Shown here: piece after piece, positions 33,941 through 46,100 of the stretch
Layout of the letters: the number at the start of each line of letters is the position of its first letter
Position numbering within the stretch: position 1 is the first letter of the stretch
Assembly: GCA_030844895.1 (NCBI GenBank)
Contig: CM061229.1
Span: 105,584,975 to 105,648,974, forward strand
Length of the DNA stretch: 64,000 bases
Source of the DNA: Ambrosia x helenae
Lineage: Eukaryota > Streptophyta > Magnoliopsida > Asterales > Asteraceae
Direction: 5' to 3'
Translations under genes and position numbers: made by a program
Notes under the pieces: generated by a model
The model's input: only the letters and a program-made list of their open reading frames with translations
The model's database searches: none
What the model was told of the DNA's origin: nothing

Positions 33941-35473
33941 CCGACACCTTGTCTATTCCGGAATGGTATTCCACCATGTCTACTGAGTACAATGCACTTG
34001 TTAGAAATGGAACTTGGGAATTAATCCCTAGACATGATGGCATGAATGTTATTAGAAGTATGTGGTTGTTTAAACATAAGTACAGGTCGGATGGGTCTTT
34101 GGAGCGTCACAAGGCTCGTTTAGTTTGTGACGGGCGATTACAACAGGTTGGTATTGTTTGTGGGGAGACCTTCAGTCCGGTCGTTAAACCGGCCACTATA
34201 CGCACGGTGCTATCCATTGCTCTATCTAAGCGTTGGTCCATTCATCAATTTGATGTCACCAATGCTTTTCTTCATGGGAATCTCCATGAGACAATTTACA
34301 TGTACCAGCCTATGGGGTTTCGAAATAAGCAATTCCCGGATTATGTTTGCTCTCTTAAAAAGTCTCTCTATGGTTTGAAGCAAGCTCCCCGTGCCTGGTA
34401 CCAGCGGTTCACAGATTTTGTTTTATCTATTGGATTTCACCACAGTAAGAGCGATGCCTCTCTATTCACTCTTCATCATGGCGCTGACACAGCCTACCTG
34501 CTTCTTTATGTTGACGATATTATTCTGGTCACTTCGTCTGACAAACTTCGTCACTCTCTCATGTCGAAGCTCACCTCTAAGTTCGCAATGAAGGACTTAG
34601 GCCCTCTCAGCTTCTTTCTGGGCATCTCTGTCACTCGGACCACGGACACCATGTTCCTCTCTTAGCAGTCCTATGCGACTGAAATTATTACACGCGCCGG
34701 TATGCAGTCGTGTAATCCCGTAGCTACTCCTGTCGACACAAATGGTAAACTCAGTGCCATGACTAGTGACCTATTTTCTGATCCCACTCTCTTTCGCAGT
34801 CTAGCAGGGGCTCTACAGTACCTCACATTTACTCGACCCGACATCTCTTATGCTGTCCAACAGGTTTGTATGCACATGCATTCTCCTCGGGTTGATCACT
34901 GGCATGCCTTAAAGCGCATCATACGGTATGTTAAGGTCACTTTGAACTTACGGCTTAACACTTCACGGTTCATCACGTCAGTCGTTGGTCTCCTATACTG
35001 ACGCAGATTGGGCCGGCTGACCAAACACGAGACGCTCCACCAGTGGGTATTGCATTTATTTTGGTGACAGCCTCATCTCTTGGTCATCTAAACGCCAAAG
35101 CACAGTTTCACAGTCCAGTGCGGAGACCGAATATCGTGGAGTCGCCAATGTTGTCGCTGAAATTTGTTGGTTACGCAATCTACTTCTAGTGCTCTATCAT
35201 CCATTATCACGCGCGACTTTGGTATATTGCAATAACATCAGTGCTATCAATCTATCCGGGAATCCCGTGCAGTATCAGCGCACGAAGCACATCGAGTTGG
35301 ACATACATTTCATTTGCGAACAGGTACAACAGGGTCATGTGCGAGTTCTTCATGTTCCTACCCGCTATCAGATTGCCGACATCTTCACCAAAGGCCTGCC
35401 TTGCGTACTGTTTAAAGATTTCAGGGACAGTCTCAGCATCCGGTCACCTCCCGCTTCGACTGTGGGGGTGTAA
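33941..35473 (+). pseudogene. Copia reverse transcriptase and RNase H
   Basis: Reverse transcriptase with RHKARLVCDG, FDVTNAFLHGNL, SLYGLKQAPRAWYQRF and the catalytic YVDDIILV (34508-34530). An in-frame TAG follows FLS at 34663-34665. Then SLAGALQYLTFTRPDISYAV, a frameshift near 35000, and RNase H motifs up to TKHIELDIHFI and QIADIFTKGL. The TGTGGGGG polypurine tract (35461-35468) directly precedes the 3' LTR. Confidence 0.87.
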
Positions 35474-35589
35474 TAGAGCATAGTCAATATTCAACCACAT
35501 TAAATACATTAAATATTGTAATTATAGTATATATCATTTCCATATTAAGTGGAACAACCTTGTATTATATATTGTTATAATGAAATACA
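35469..35589 (+). repeat. 3' LTR of small copia element
   Basis: 121 bp, beginning TGTAATAGAGC directly after the polypurine tract and ending AAATACA. Confidence 0.8.
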
Positions 35590-35912
35590 TAGAAGGAAAT
35601 GTTTCAATCATATTAGTATAATAGCACTTGACAATTTCTTATTTTATTTTATTTTTTGAAAAAAAAAGTAGCAAAAAGCCACAAACCATTGATTGTTGGG
35701 TTAAAAAAAATAAAAAGAAGTTGCATCAATGTAACTATTCAGCTACAGAATTAACCAGACGGACCTATGCGCACATTGGATATTCTGAAGCCCAACAAAC
35801 TAAGGACAAGTCATTTTGAAGCCCAACGAATTTACAATCCATGCCCCCAACAAAAAACTGTATATCTTATTGCACCTAGAGTGGACAAAAAAACTCGTGT
35901 GGATTTCGAAAC
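35590..35912 (-). repeat. Module copy 3 (inverted), part 1
   Basis: Reverse complement of about 10370-10640 and 16830-17100; similarity ends near 35620. Ends with GAAAC (35908-35912), the target-site duplication of the Sirevirus. Non-coding. Confidence 0.75.
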
Positions 35913-36623
35913 TGTTAGGACAAAGAGGATTGGTGAAACCACTTTTGGAAACCTTAGTCTAATTCACTTCTGTCATTTTGGCTAAGTATAGAAGTACTGA
36001 AAAGAAAACAAAGAACTGCTGAATAGAAGATATGAGAAGTGCTGAAGAAGAAACTTCATCAGAAGTTCTGAAGTCCAAACCAGACAAGTTCACTTCAGAA
36101 GTACTGAAGACAAACTACTCATCAGTAGTTTGTCATTCATCAGCACTTAGCATCAGATATTTTCCACCGCCTTTTGCATAAGTACTTTTATTGTTTATTA
36201 TTACTTTTAGCTGTATTTGTTAGTTTCAATGTTGCAACTTGTTTCTGATGTTTCTGTACTTGCTTTTTGGGCAAGATACATGTATGTAAACGTCTATAAA
36301 TAGGAGGCTTCAACCTTCTATTTTAGACATTGATTTTAATAGAAAAATCCTTCAAACACTTTCACTGTTCTATTCCATTTCTGTATTTATTGTGAATCTG
36401 TCTAAGTATCTAATTCTCATTTACTACTTGGATTCATAATAAATACTTGTCATTAATAGTTTCAATCATCAAGGGGGAGTAATAACTCTTCCTAAGTATA
36501 AAAAGTGTTGCTTTAACTTTTACATTCCGCTGTGCTTATTATCTGATATACAAGGGCTTGCTAAACACTTAAGTGTCAAGATAGCAAGTTCTTACTTAGC
36601 AAAAAGAGCAAACTGATCCAACA
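35913..36623 (+). repeat. 5' LTR of Sirevirus-like element
   Basis: TGTTAGGACAAAG...GATCCAACA. Holds inverted CTTCAGAAGT/ACTTCTGAAG-type words at about 36050-36150 and a TATA box at 36295-36302. Confidence 0.92.
36295..36302 (+). promoter_or_regulatory. TATA box of Sirevirus 5' LTR
   Basis: TATAAATA in CGTCTATAAATAGGAGG. The same word lies at 46939 in the 3' LTR and at 55606 in the duplicated LTR piece. Confidence 0.75.
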
Positions 36624-36625
36624 AT

Positions 36626-36637
36626 TGGTATCAGAGC
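36626..36637 (+). other. Primer-binding site (tRNA-Met type)
   Basis: TGGTATCAGAGC two bases after the 5' LTR, standard for plant copia elements. Confidence 0.92.
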
Positions 36638-36783
36638 ATTGGTTTATCTGATCACATATCAATCTAACAAATTGAGAATCAGACACAAAGCTCTTATTGA
36701 TACTCAATAAAAAGATCAAAAGTTCACTTTTTATCAACATCCATCACTTAAAAGAGTCATCTGACAAATCAATACTCTTTAAA

Positions 36784-39339
36784 ATGGATCCACATAATAC
36801 TGGTTCTGCCACTAAACCTGCCATGCTTGTAAGAAATGAATACAACATATGGCAAAAGAGAATGGCACATACCTTGTCACAAACCAACACAGGTTGTTGG
36901 AGATCTGTGATATATGGTCCTCACAAACCAGTAAATGTCAATCTTGAAACTAATGTTCAGGTCCCTAAGGACCCAAAAGAATATACAGATGATGATTTCC
37001 TAAAACTTGAGCTAGATGCAAAAGCATTCTCTATGTTGGCAATGGCTCTCCCAAATGAGATATACTCTGGCCTTTTACATTGTGAAAGTGCCAAAGAACT
37101 CTGGGATTGTCTTAAAGAACAGTTTGGAGGAACTGAAGAGGTGATTGCCAACACCAGAGAGATTTTAGCTCAACAATATGAGACATTTGCTCATATTAAT
37201 GGGGAAACTTTAACTCAACAATTTGAAAGATTCTCCTCATTAATATCTGAGCTAAAGTTAAATGGTCAGACCTATACAACAGTGTCTATGCTACATAGAT
37301 TTTTAAGGTCTTTACCAGACAAATGGGAAACATACTCCATTGTTTTAAGATCCTCACCAGATTTTAGCTCCCTCACTCTTACAAAACTCCATGGGAGATT
37401 ACTTACTTTTGAGAGAGAAATTGATCAAAAGAAGAAATTACAATCATCTGGTAAAACTGCTGATGACTACCTTCCAGGTAGTACAACACTTTTGGGACAA
37501 GACTCACCAACTTGTTCCTATGGATCTTATGACAACATTGACATAACAACTGGGATCTCATCAGAAAGATCTTTCCCAGGTTATGACAATGATGACCAAA
37601 GTCAAACTGCTGATAATCTATGTTTTATCATGGATGATTTGAAAAACTTTAGTAGTGATGACTTAGAAGAAATGGACATTTTACACCAATTGGCCATGCT
37701 AAGCATTAAAACTAACAAGTTTTATAAAAGGTCAGGAAGGAAATTTCCAGGATTGACCAGTAATACAAAAATTGGTTTTGACAAATCTAAACTGAGATGT
37801 CACAAGTGTCAGAAGTTGGGACACTTTGCTAGAGAGTGTAGAAGCTCTAGCTTTAACCAATCACAATCTGGAAATAACTATAACCCCAATTATAATAGGA
37901 ATAATGGAACTCAAGGGAGTGCTCATTTTGTACAGGCACAAGCTCCTCAACAGCATTACATGCCACAAGTACAATATGTTCAAATGCCTGCTCAACAGAT
38001 GCAGAGCCAATCAATCCCTCCCTTTCCAGCTGCTCAACATCCTCCATAGCCTCAACAACCCTCTCAACAAAGTCTTTTCACCTCAGGGTATGTTGACTGG
38101 AGCAGTCTCCCTTTTGACACCACAGAGTGCAATCCTGATGCAGACAACAAGGTGTTTGACATCAACTGGGGAGAACCAGACAATGGCAGAAAGAACTTTG
38201 CCTTAATGGCATTTGAAGGCTGTACTTCAAAATCTGCATTGTCACAGGTATCAAAAGAATCTTTGACAAAACTTTGCTCAAATTCTTGCAAAGAAACTTT
38301 TGCTCTCATAAGAGAGACAAATGTGCACTTACAAGGTAAAGCCAATGATTTAGAAAGAAAATACACACAGATGAAATGTGATTTAGAAAGAAAACTGTGT
38401 GCTAAAACAAAAGAAGTTTCTAAATTAACTGACTCGGCTATTGAAACCCAAGCACAAATTAAAATCATGCTAAATGACCTGGGAGATGTCAAACAAGAGC
38501 TTGCTGACACCAGGATCACATGTGAAAAATGGGTGGAATCTTGTAAGGGGTATCAATTATTGCTAAACAAACAAAGTGCTTCAAATGTTAAGTTTGGCAT
38601 AGGGTACCATCATGTTGAAACACCAACAGATTTCTCTCCCAAAACTACTGAAGATGGGAGAAAAATTGTTTCAAATGAAACTTCTGAAGGGAAGGACTGC
38701 ACATCTTTCCATGAAAACTTTCTAAACAGAAATCCTGGTATTTTCAAAGAAAGTACTTCAGAAGTATTAACAAAATCTGACAATGAGCCATCAGTAGTTT
38801 CATCTACATTAGGAGTTGAGATCCTGAAAACTACTGATGAGCAAAATCTTTACACTAATGTCAGAAATTTGCCTTTAGACCAAAAACAAAAGGCAAAAGA
38901 GTGTGAAATTTGTGGTCTGTTCAACCACAAAACTAAATTTTGTAGATACAGAAAAGGAATTCAGTTCAATCAAAAAATTAAACAACAGGTTGTGGGAAAT
39001 CAAATCAGAAATGATTATGAAAGAATCTTTAAACCCAAGAAACAACAACCTGAAAACACCTGATCTCAACTAAAATCTTTTTCTCAAAATTCTTTGTCAG
39101 TAGTTAGACCTGAATCATCAGCAATTTCACAAACTGCTGAGATACAAAATCTAATGAACATGGTACAACTACTGATGACCAAGGTTGATGGTGGTCCTGA
39201 AAAGGATACCACCATGGTTCTTAATGAAAAATCCATTGCCAAAAAGACATGGATTTCTCAACCTGGTCAAGAACAAACTGTAACTGTTCTCAAGAGCAAA
39301 CCCAAAGCCAAACAGGCTTGGGTTCCTAAATCTAACTAA
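36784..39339 (+). pseudogene. gag: Sirevirus Gag
   Basis: One frame of about 850 codons from the ATG at 36784 (MDPHNTGSATKPAM), interrupted by TAG at 38047-38049 and TGA at 39061-39063, ending at TAA 39337-39339. A UBN2-type gag domain occupies the first 240 residues (YNIWQKRMAHTL, LWDCLKEQFGG, LRSLPDKWETY). A CCHC knuckle CHKCQKLGHFAREC lies at about residue 340. A Gln-rich zone and a Lys/Glu-rich coiled-coil stretch (about 500-600) follow, and a second knuckle CEICGLFNHKTKFC is at about residue 707. Both stops are one transition from CAG or CGA. The frame is otherwise unshifted. The upstream ATG at 36697 lies in leader sequence and is less likely. Confidence 0.87.
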
Positions 39340-39350
39340 TTTGCTTTTAT

Positions 39351-42300
39351 GTGCAGAGAGTTTCCAGGGGCTTAAACAGCATATGGTATGTTGATAGTGG
39401 AGGCTCTATGCACATGACTGGATGCAGATACCTGATAAACAACTTTATTAGCCAAAGAGAAGGATCTGTATCATTTGGGAACAATGCTAAGGGATATGTG
39501 CTAGGACATGGCAATGTCTCCTCTGGCAAAATACAGTTTGACAAGGTCAATCTGGTGGAAAACCTTGAATACAACTTGCTGAGTGTGTCACAAATGTGTG
39601 ATAAAGGATATTCTTCCTTTTTCACAAAGACAGCATGCAAGATCATCTCACCAGAAGGCCAGAAGTTGATAGAGAAGATCATTGAAGATCATACTTTGCT
39701 GATTGCCAAAAGATGTGGCAATGTCTATGCAGTGGACATTGAGAAAGACAAAGTATTGAACAACACTGCCTGTTTCTTCTCAAAGGCATCAACTTCAGAA
39801 ACAGATCTCTGGCACAGGAGACTTGGCCATGTGAACTTTAAAACCATAAATAAAGTCACTAAAATGGGCTTGGTCAGAGGTCTACCTTTGAAAGTATACC
39901 AGTGTCAAGAACACTGTGTATCCTGTTTAAAGGGAAAACAACATAAGTCCTCCTATAAGTCTATTGAAGAATCAAAAACAACTGCATGTCTTCAACTACT
40001 CCATATGGACTTATTTGGACCTGTCAAGATTATGAGCCTTGGTAAGAAGAAGTACTGCTTAGTCATCATTGATGACTACTCAAGATTCACATGGGTATTC
40101 TTCTTATTCTCCAAGGATGAGGCTGCTGAAATCATCAAGTTCTTCATTCTACAAGTAGAGAAACAATATTCTCTATCTGTCAAAACCATTAGAAGTGATA
40201 ATGGGACAGAGTTCAGGAACAAAACTCTGGATGAATTCTGTTTGTCTAAAGGGATTATTAGACAATACAGTGTTCCCAGAACTCCTGAACAAAATGGTGT
40301 AGTAGAAAGGAAGAACAGAACATTAATAGAAGGAGCAAGAACAATGTTAGCTGATTCTGGACTGCCCTTGTACTTTTGGGCAGAAGCAGTTAACACATCA
40401 TGTTATGTTCAGAATAGAGTTCTTGTGGTCAAGAGACATTCCAAGACTGCCTATGAAGTTCTTCATGGCATGAAGCCCCTTATCTCCTTTTTCAGGGCTT
40501 TTGGGTGTCAATGTTTCATCTTGAACATCAAGGAATCTATTTCAAAGTTTGCTGCCAAAGTTGACTCAGGTTACTTTCTTGGTTACTCTTCAACTAGAAA
40601 AGCCTACAAGGTTTTTAATTCTCACACCAGGATAGTAGAAGAAACATTGAATGTCAAGTTCAATGAGTCAAAACACACTCTTATTCCAGCACATCCTGCT
40701 GAACTTTTTGACCTTGACAACTTCCACTTTGGACCTGAAAAGACTGTTACTCCTTCCAAACCTACTTATTATGGTGATCAAAGGTTTGATGATGAGGATC
40801 CTAAACCATGGACTCCTCAAACAGTCATTAAGTCAACTTCAACACCATCAGAAGTTTCACAAACTTCTGATCCAACAAATACTGAAGGCCAAACTCAAAC
40901 ATCTGCTTCAGCACCTGCAACTACTGAAGACACTAAAACTGCTGAACCAGATATTATAGACCTCAGTAGTTTGTTTGAAGAACATGAGCCACCTACACCT
41001 GTCAGTGGTTTATAACAACTGATTGAACACAGAGATCATCCACTTGATCAAGTCATGGGTGATATAGCTTCAGGTGTTCTTACCAGAAACCAGCTCTCCA
41101 ACTTTTGCCTATTTTCAGCCTTTATCTCTCAGTTGGAACCAAAGAAGTACCAGGAAGCCCTCAAAGACAATAATTGGGTGCAAGCTATGCAAGATGAACT
41201 GCTTCAGTTCAACAAGCAACAGGTCTGGGAAATCTGTCCCTTACCTCCAAACAAGCAACCAATTGGCACAAGATGGGTTTTCAGGAACAAACAAGATGAA
41301 GCTGGTATGATAATCAAGAACAAGGCAAGACTGGTAGTCCAAGGGTACTCTCAAGAAGAGGGAATTGACTATGATGAAACCTTTGCTCCAGTTGCAAGGC
41401 TTGAGGCCATCAGGTTATTTCTGGCCTATGCCATTTCCAACAAAATTAAAGTTTATCAAATGGATGTGAAAAGTGCATTTTTGTATGGAAAAATAAAAGA
41501 GGAGGTGTATGTCTGTCAGCCACCTGGGTTTGAGGATCCTTCTCATCCTGAGTGGGTGTACAGACTGGACAAAGCTCTTTATGGGCTCAAACAGGCTCCA
41601 AGAGCCTGGTATGATACACTCTCCACCTTTTTACTCAAAAATAACTTTACAAGAGGTGCCATTGATAAAACTCTTTTCATTAAACATGTTGGAAATCATG
41701 TCTTACTTGTTCAAATTTATGTTGATGATATCATTTTTGGTTCAACAAACACAAAACTGTGTGATGATTTTAAGAAACTCATGCAATCAAAATTTGAGAT
41801 GAGTACCATGGGAGAACTGCAGTACTTTCTGGGACTGTAGATCAAGCAACAAACAAATGGAACTTTTATACATCAATCAAAATATGTTAAAGAATTATTA
41901 AACAAATTTTCTTTAAAAGACTGTAAATCATGTTCCACTCCCATGATACCAATCACACAAGTTGAACCTGATGATCAAGGAAAACAGGTTGATCAAACCA
42001 TGTACAGATGCATGATAGGTTCCCTTTTATAATTAACTGCTTCTAGACCAGATATTATGTTTTCAACATGTGTCTGTGCTAGATATCAATCAGCACCAAG
42101 GGAATCACACCTTATAGCAGTCAAAAGAATTTTCAGATATCTGAAAGGAACTCCAACACTTGGAATTTGGTATCCTGCTTCAAGCAATACCAAGTTATCA
42201 GCTTTTTCAGATAGTGACTATGCAGGGTGTAAGATGACAAGAAAGTCAACATCTGGTGGTTGTCAATTCCTGGGTAACTGTCTAGTGTCATGGCAATCAA

Positions 42301-42659
42301 AGAAGCAAACATCTGTTGCAACTTCAACTGCTGAAGCTGAATACATTGCAGCTGCAAGTTGTACATCACAGATACAATGGCTCCAATATCAACTTCTTGA
42401 TTATGGAATCAAAGAGACCAAGACACCTTTGTTTGTAGACAGCAAATCTGCCATTAGCATCATTCAAAATCCGGTACAGTTCTCAAAAACCAAACATATT
42501 GAGATCAGGTACCATTTCATAAGAGATTGCTATGAAAAAGGCAAGATTGAGGTGAAGCATGTAGCAACAGCTAATCAAATAGCTGACATCTTCACAAAAC
42601 CCCTTGACACATCAACATTTCAGAAGTTAGTATCCATGCTTGGGATGCTAAATTTGTAA
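39351..42659 (+). pseudogene. pol: Sirevirus Pol (protease-integrase-RT-RNase H)
   Basis: A single frame, different from gag, through to TAA at 42657-42659, broken only by stops at 41013-41015 (TAA), 41838-41840 (TAG) and 42030-42032 (TAA). The protease shows WYVDSGGSMHMTG. The pre-integrase finger is WHRRLGHVNFKTI ... CVSCLKGKQH. The integrase core shows IIDDYSRFTWVFF, RSDNGTEFRN and PEQNGVVERKNRTL. Reverse transcriptase shows ARLVVQGYSQEEGIDYDETF, MDVKSAFLYG, LYGLKQAPRAWYDTL and IYVDDIIFGS. RNase H shows FSDSDYAGC, STAEAEYIAAASC and QIADIFTKPL. Together these convert RNA to integrated DNA. Absence of frameshifts over 3.3 kb fits a young element. Confidence 0.92.
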
Positions 42660-43178
42660 GTGTTTATTTTATTATTTTGCAATTTTTCATTTTTCACTTA
42701 CAAACAGACAAAAAGTCTGAAACAAAACTTCTGAAAAGAGAGAAACTACTGATGAACAAAACATCAGTATGGGGATAATTTCTGAAAAGTGTGTAACTTC
42801 TGATAAAATAACCTTCAGAAGTTATAAATAAAAGTATTTATAAAAACATTTCTCATCAGCTGTTAAAACTACTGAAGAGGAAATGGAAACTACTGATGAA
42901 GTAATCCTTCATCAGCAGTTTAGTCAAAAAGGGCAAATCTGACTTTTCCCATCATCAGAGGTTTGACCTAGTCGGTTTAAAACTTCTGATAAAAAGATTT
43001 TTAACCAAAGGCGGTTTAAAAACTTCTAATAAAGAAGATTCAAGCGGTTAAAACTTCTGATAAATACCTTTTCTCAACACTTATCCTTTCAAATTCAAAA
43101 TATCCCTCTTTCTCTCTCAAAAACTCTCTCAATAACCTAAACCTGCAAATCAACTGTTCGATCAAAAACCCAAACCAC
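42660..43178 (+). other. Pol-env spacer with ACTTCTGA/ACTACTGATGA repeats
   Basis: About 520 bp without a gene. It contains more than ten scattered copies of AACTTCTGA, AACTACTGATGA and TTCATCAG in both orientations. The pyrimidine-rich run TTTCTCTCTCAAAAACTCTC (about 43106-43135) precedes the ATG of the next ORF. A splice acceptor for a subgenomic env-type mRNA might lie here, but I cannot pick one. Confidence 0.55.
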
Positions 43179-46100
43179 ATGGCTCTCGTTCTAAAGCAGG
43201 GACACAATCAAAGGGCCTTTCTTGAAAAACAAGAAGGCTGGTCCCAATACGATGAGATCATTGATCTTGTCGTAAAATCCCAATATTTTACTGCTCTCAC
43301 AATAAACCCACCAATTCACACTGAAACTCTGAATGAGTTCTGGGCAAATGCTGAGACGGTGAGGGCAGATGATGAAGTCATTTCCCTCAACTCAAGGATA
43401 AAAGGGAAACCACTGACCATCACACCGGCCACACTGGCAACAAGACTGGGTCTGGATGATGTAACTGCCCCTGACCATGTTGCTAATTCTGATATTCACC
43501 TAACCATGACAGAGTGTGGTTATCAAGGTACTCTCTCCCATGCTACTATCTTCAAAAAATATTTTGAACCAAAATACAAGCTTTTGTTTCATTATATTAT
43601 TATGTGTTTGAGTCCAAAAACAGGGTCTTATGACCAGATGCCCTCCACTTTTCAACCAATATTTCATTCCATTGTGAATGAAACTAAATTCAGGGCATCA
43701 AAACTATTTTTCAATGAGTTGGTGTTACATCACAATAATACCAAGAAAAAGTTTTTGTTATACCCAAGGTTCATTATGCAATGCATAATAGGGGAACTGG
43801 GTAATGAGGTGCTTGTGGGAAAAGTTTCAACTTTAAATCCATTAACCTCACAAGCATACTCTAGGCATAACAAACCGGCTGCCTGGCCAGAAGATGATCA
43901 GGGAGAACAACAACAAGTCCCCCTGAAGCCCACATCTTCCAAACTCACACCACCAAAAGCCAAAAAGCCCAAGCCAACAAAGACACAAACCCACCAACCC
44001 AAAAGAAAAGCTGTTCAGGAGGTTGAGATGCCTGAACATGCTCATGAGCAGTCTGCTCTTCAAATAGGTGAGACTGAAACACCCTCTCAGTCTCATCCAT
44101 CTCAAACCCCACCAAGAGCACCAATAACCATCTTATTCAAAAGAAAAAGACTTATAAAAACTATTGAAACTCACTCTTCTTTTGAAACTGCTGACCAACC
44201 AAATTCACCTATTGCCCAAACTACTGAACCAACCCCTCAAATTTCTGAACTAGAGGCAATAGAAATTGCCAAACTTCTCTCTGGGCTAAAAGAGAAGGTC
44301 CCATCTGATTATATCAGTCCCCTACAACCACAACAAACAGGGGACATAACCACAACATCAGACATGGATGTGGACATCTCTAGCCCTATCCCAAGAGATG
44401 AGGGTGGACCAGAGTCTTTAAGCCCAATTTTAGAGACTCTTGGGGCATCTGAGGCTGCTACTACTCAGTTATCACCCAGTGGTGGATCTGAGGATAGAAG
44501 TAACATAGCTAAGACCTCAGATGTGGCAACTACTGATGAAGGCTTAATGCCTGAAGTAGGAAATCCTCAGAACCAAGAACAAGAGGTTCATGAGAGAACT
44601 GAGTTGGGCTCAGCTCATGATTTAACTGAGACAGTCCTCATTGACGACAACATCAGGGATTCAGATGATTCCATTAATTTGGATGATGTTTCAAAAACAC
44701 AAACTACTGAATTGACGGCACTTTATGAAGGTCCTGTGTCAGGGGTATCCAGGCTCAAGAAGCCAGTCACCCCTGCACAGGTTAAAGCCCACTCAATCCC
44801 TAAAACCCCTAGAGTGGCATCCTCTGTACAACATGAGGATCACCCAAAAACACACCCTTCACAAGAAATGCCTACCCAATTCCCTGGGCAAACAAGCATA
44901 GACCTGAACCAGCTATGCAGCCCAGAGGGTCCCCTGTACCACATGATGAACACTCTCATCAGGAATCACTTCCAAACATACACAGCTAACTTGGAGCTGT
45001 CTATCAAGAATCAATTTGGAGTGATCAAGACAAAGATGAATGATCTGTCCAACAAGATAGACTTCAACAGCAAACAGATTGCTCATCTTCAAAGTCAATT
45101 CTCCCAACCCTCAACCTCAAAACTTAAACTTGATGAATCCAAAAAGGGGGAGAAAATCAGGGAACCTAAGGAGTCATTCCAAGCCAGGATAAGGGCAAGA
45201 GTGGCCATCCTTGAAAGAGATCAAAAAGATCAAGCCAGGAAAGAAAAACTGGCCAAACAGTTTGGTGTCTCAGTGGAAGAGATTGAAGCCACAGAAAAAG
45301 AAGATGAGACCCAAACCTTTGAAGAATCCCTAAGGCATAATGAAGAAACTTCTGATGGCAAAAGTTCTGATGAAGAATCAGAAAGTACTGAAGACAATCC
45401 TTCAGTAGTTGACAAACCATCAGCAGTTGTCAACCCATCAGAGGTTAACACTTCCAAACCTCAAACTGCTGACCCTTCCAGAACCACTGCTCCCATTCAA
45501 CCAACATCTGATCCTATCAGGCCTACTACAACAGTTACAACAATGACTGTACTAAACCCTTCTCCTATCTCTCAATCAGCTGAATTATTAGAGAAAAGCT
45601 TAGTTGCAGCCAACAAGAAGGCCAGAGAAGATTTGATCTGGAAAACTCTGGAAGAAAGGGATGATCTAGACTTAAGCCATGAAGAAAAACTTCAGGCTTA
45701 TGAAGCTGAACTACAAAGGCAGGCTAGCCTTGATGAGATTGCTGAACAAGATAAAAGACAACAACTGGTGTCTTACATTACAAAGAACAGCAAGACTAAA
45801 TCCTACACACTCAAGGGACTCTCTATGCAAGAGCTGACAAGAAGAGCACAACTGCTTGCAGACAAACTGGCCACAAGCAAAGAAGGAAAGGCCAAGAGAG
45901 CCCAAATGATAGAAGAATTAGTAGCAGAGGGCTATGGTTCAAAAGCCTCAGTATCCAGATGGAAAGAAGAAAGACTGATGGATACTTATAGAAAATACAA
46001 GGCTGCCAAGGCTGCAAATCCAGAGAAGTTTCAAACTGCTGATCCTTCAAGGTCAGTAGTTAGAACTTCTGGTGTATCAACAAGAAGGCCTGCTACTCAA

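Larger units (their letters stand above)
31773..35589 (+). mobile_element. Small degenerate Ty1/copia element
   Basis: A 3.8-kb element with about 120-bp LTRs (31773-31892, 35469-35589), ending ATGAAATACA. The possible target duplication TATAA/TAGAA (31768-31772, 35590-35594) is imperfect, sharing 4 of 5 bases. The 5' LTR runs directly into the tail of gag, so primer-binding site and most of gag are missing. The remaining order gag tail, protease, integrase, reverse transcriptase, RNase H is that of Ty1/copia. It lies between module copy 2 and inverted copy 3. Lineage (perhaps Ale-like, from the short LTRs) is a guess. Confidence 0.82.
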
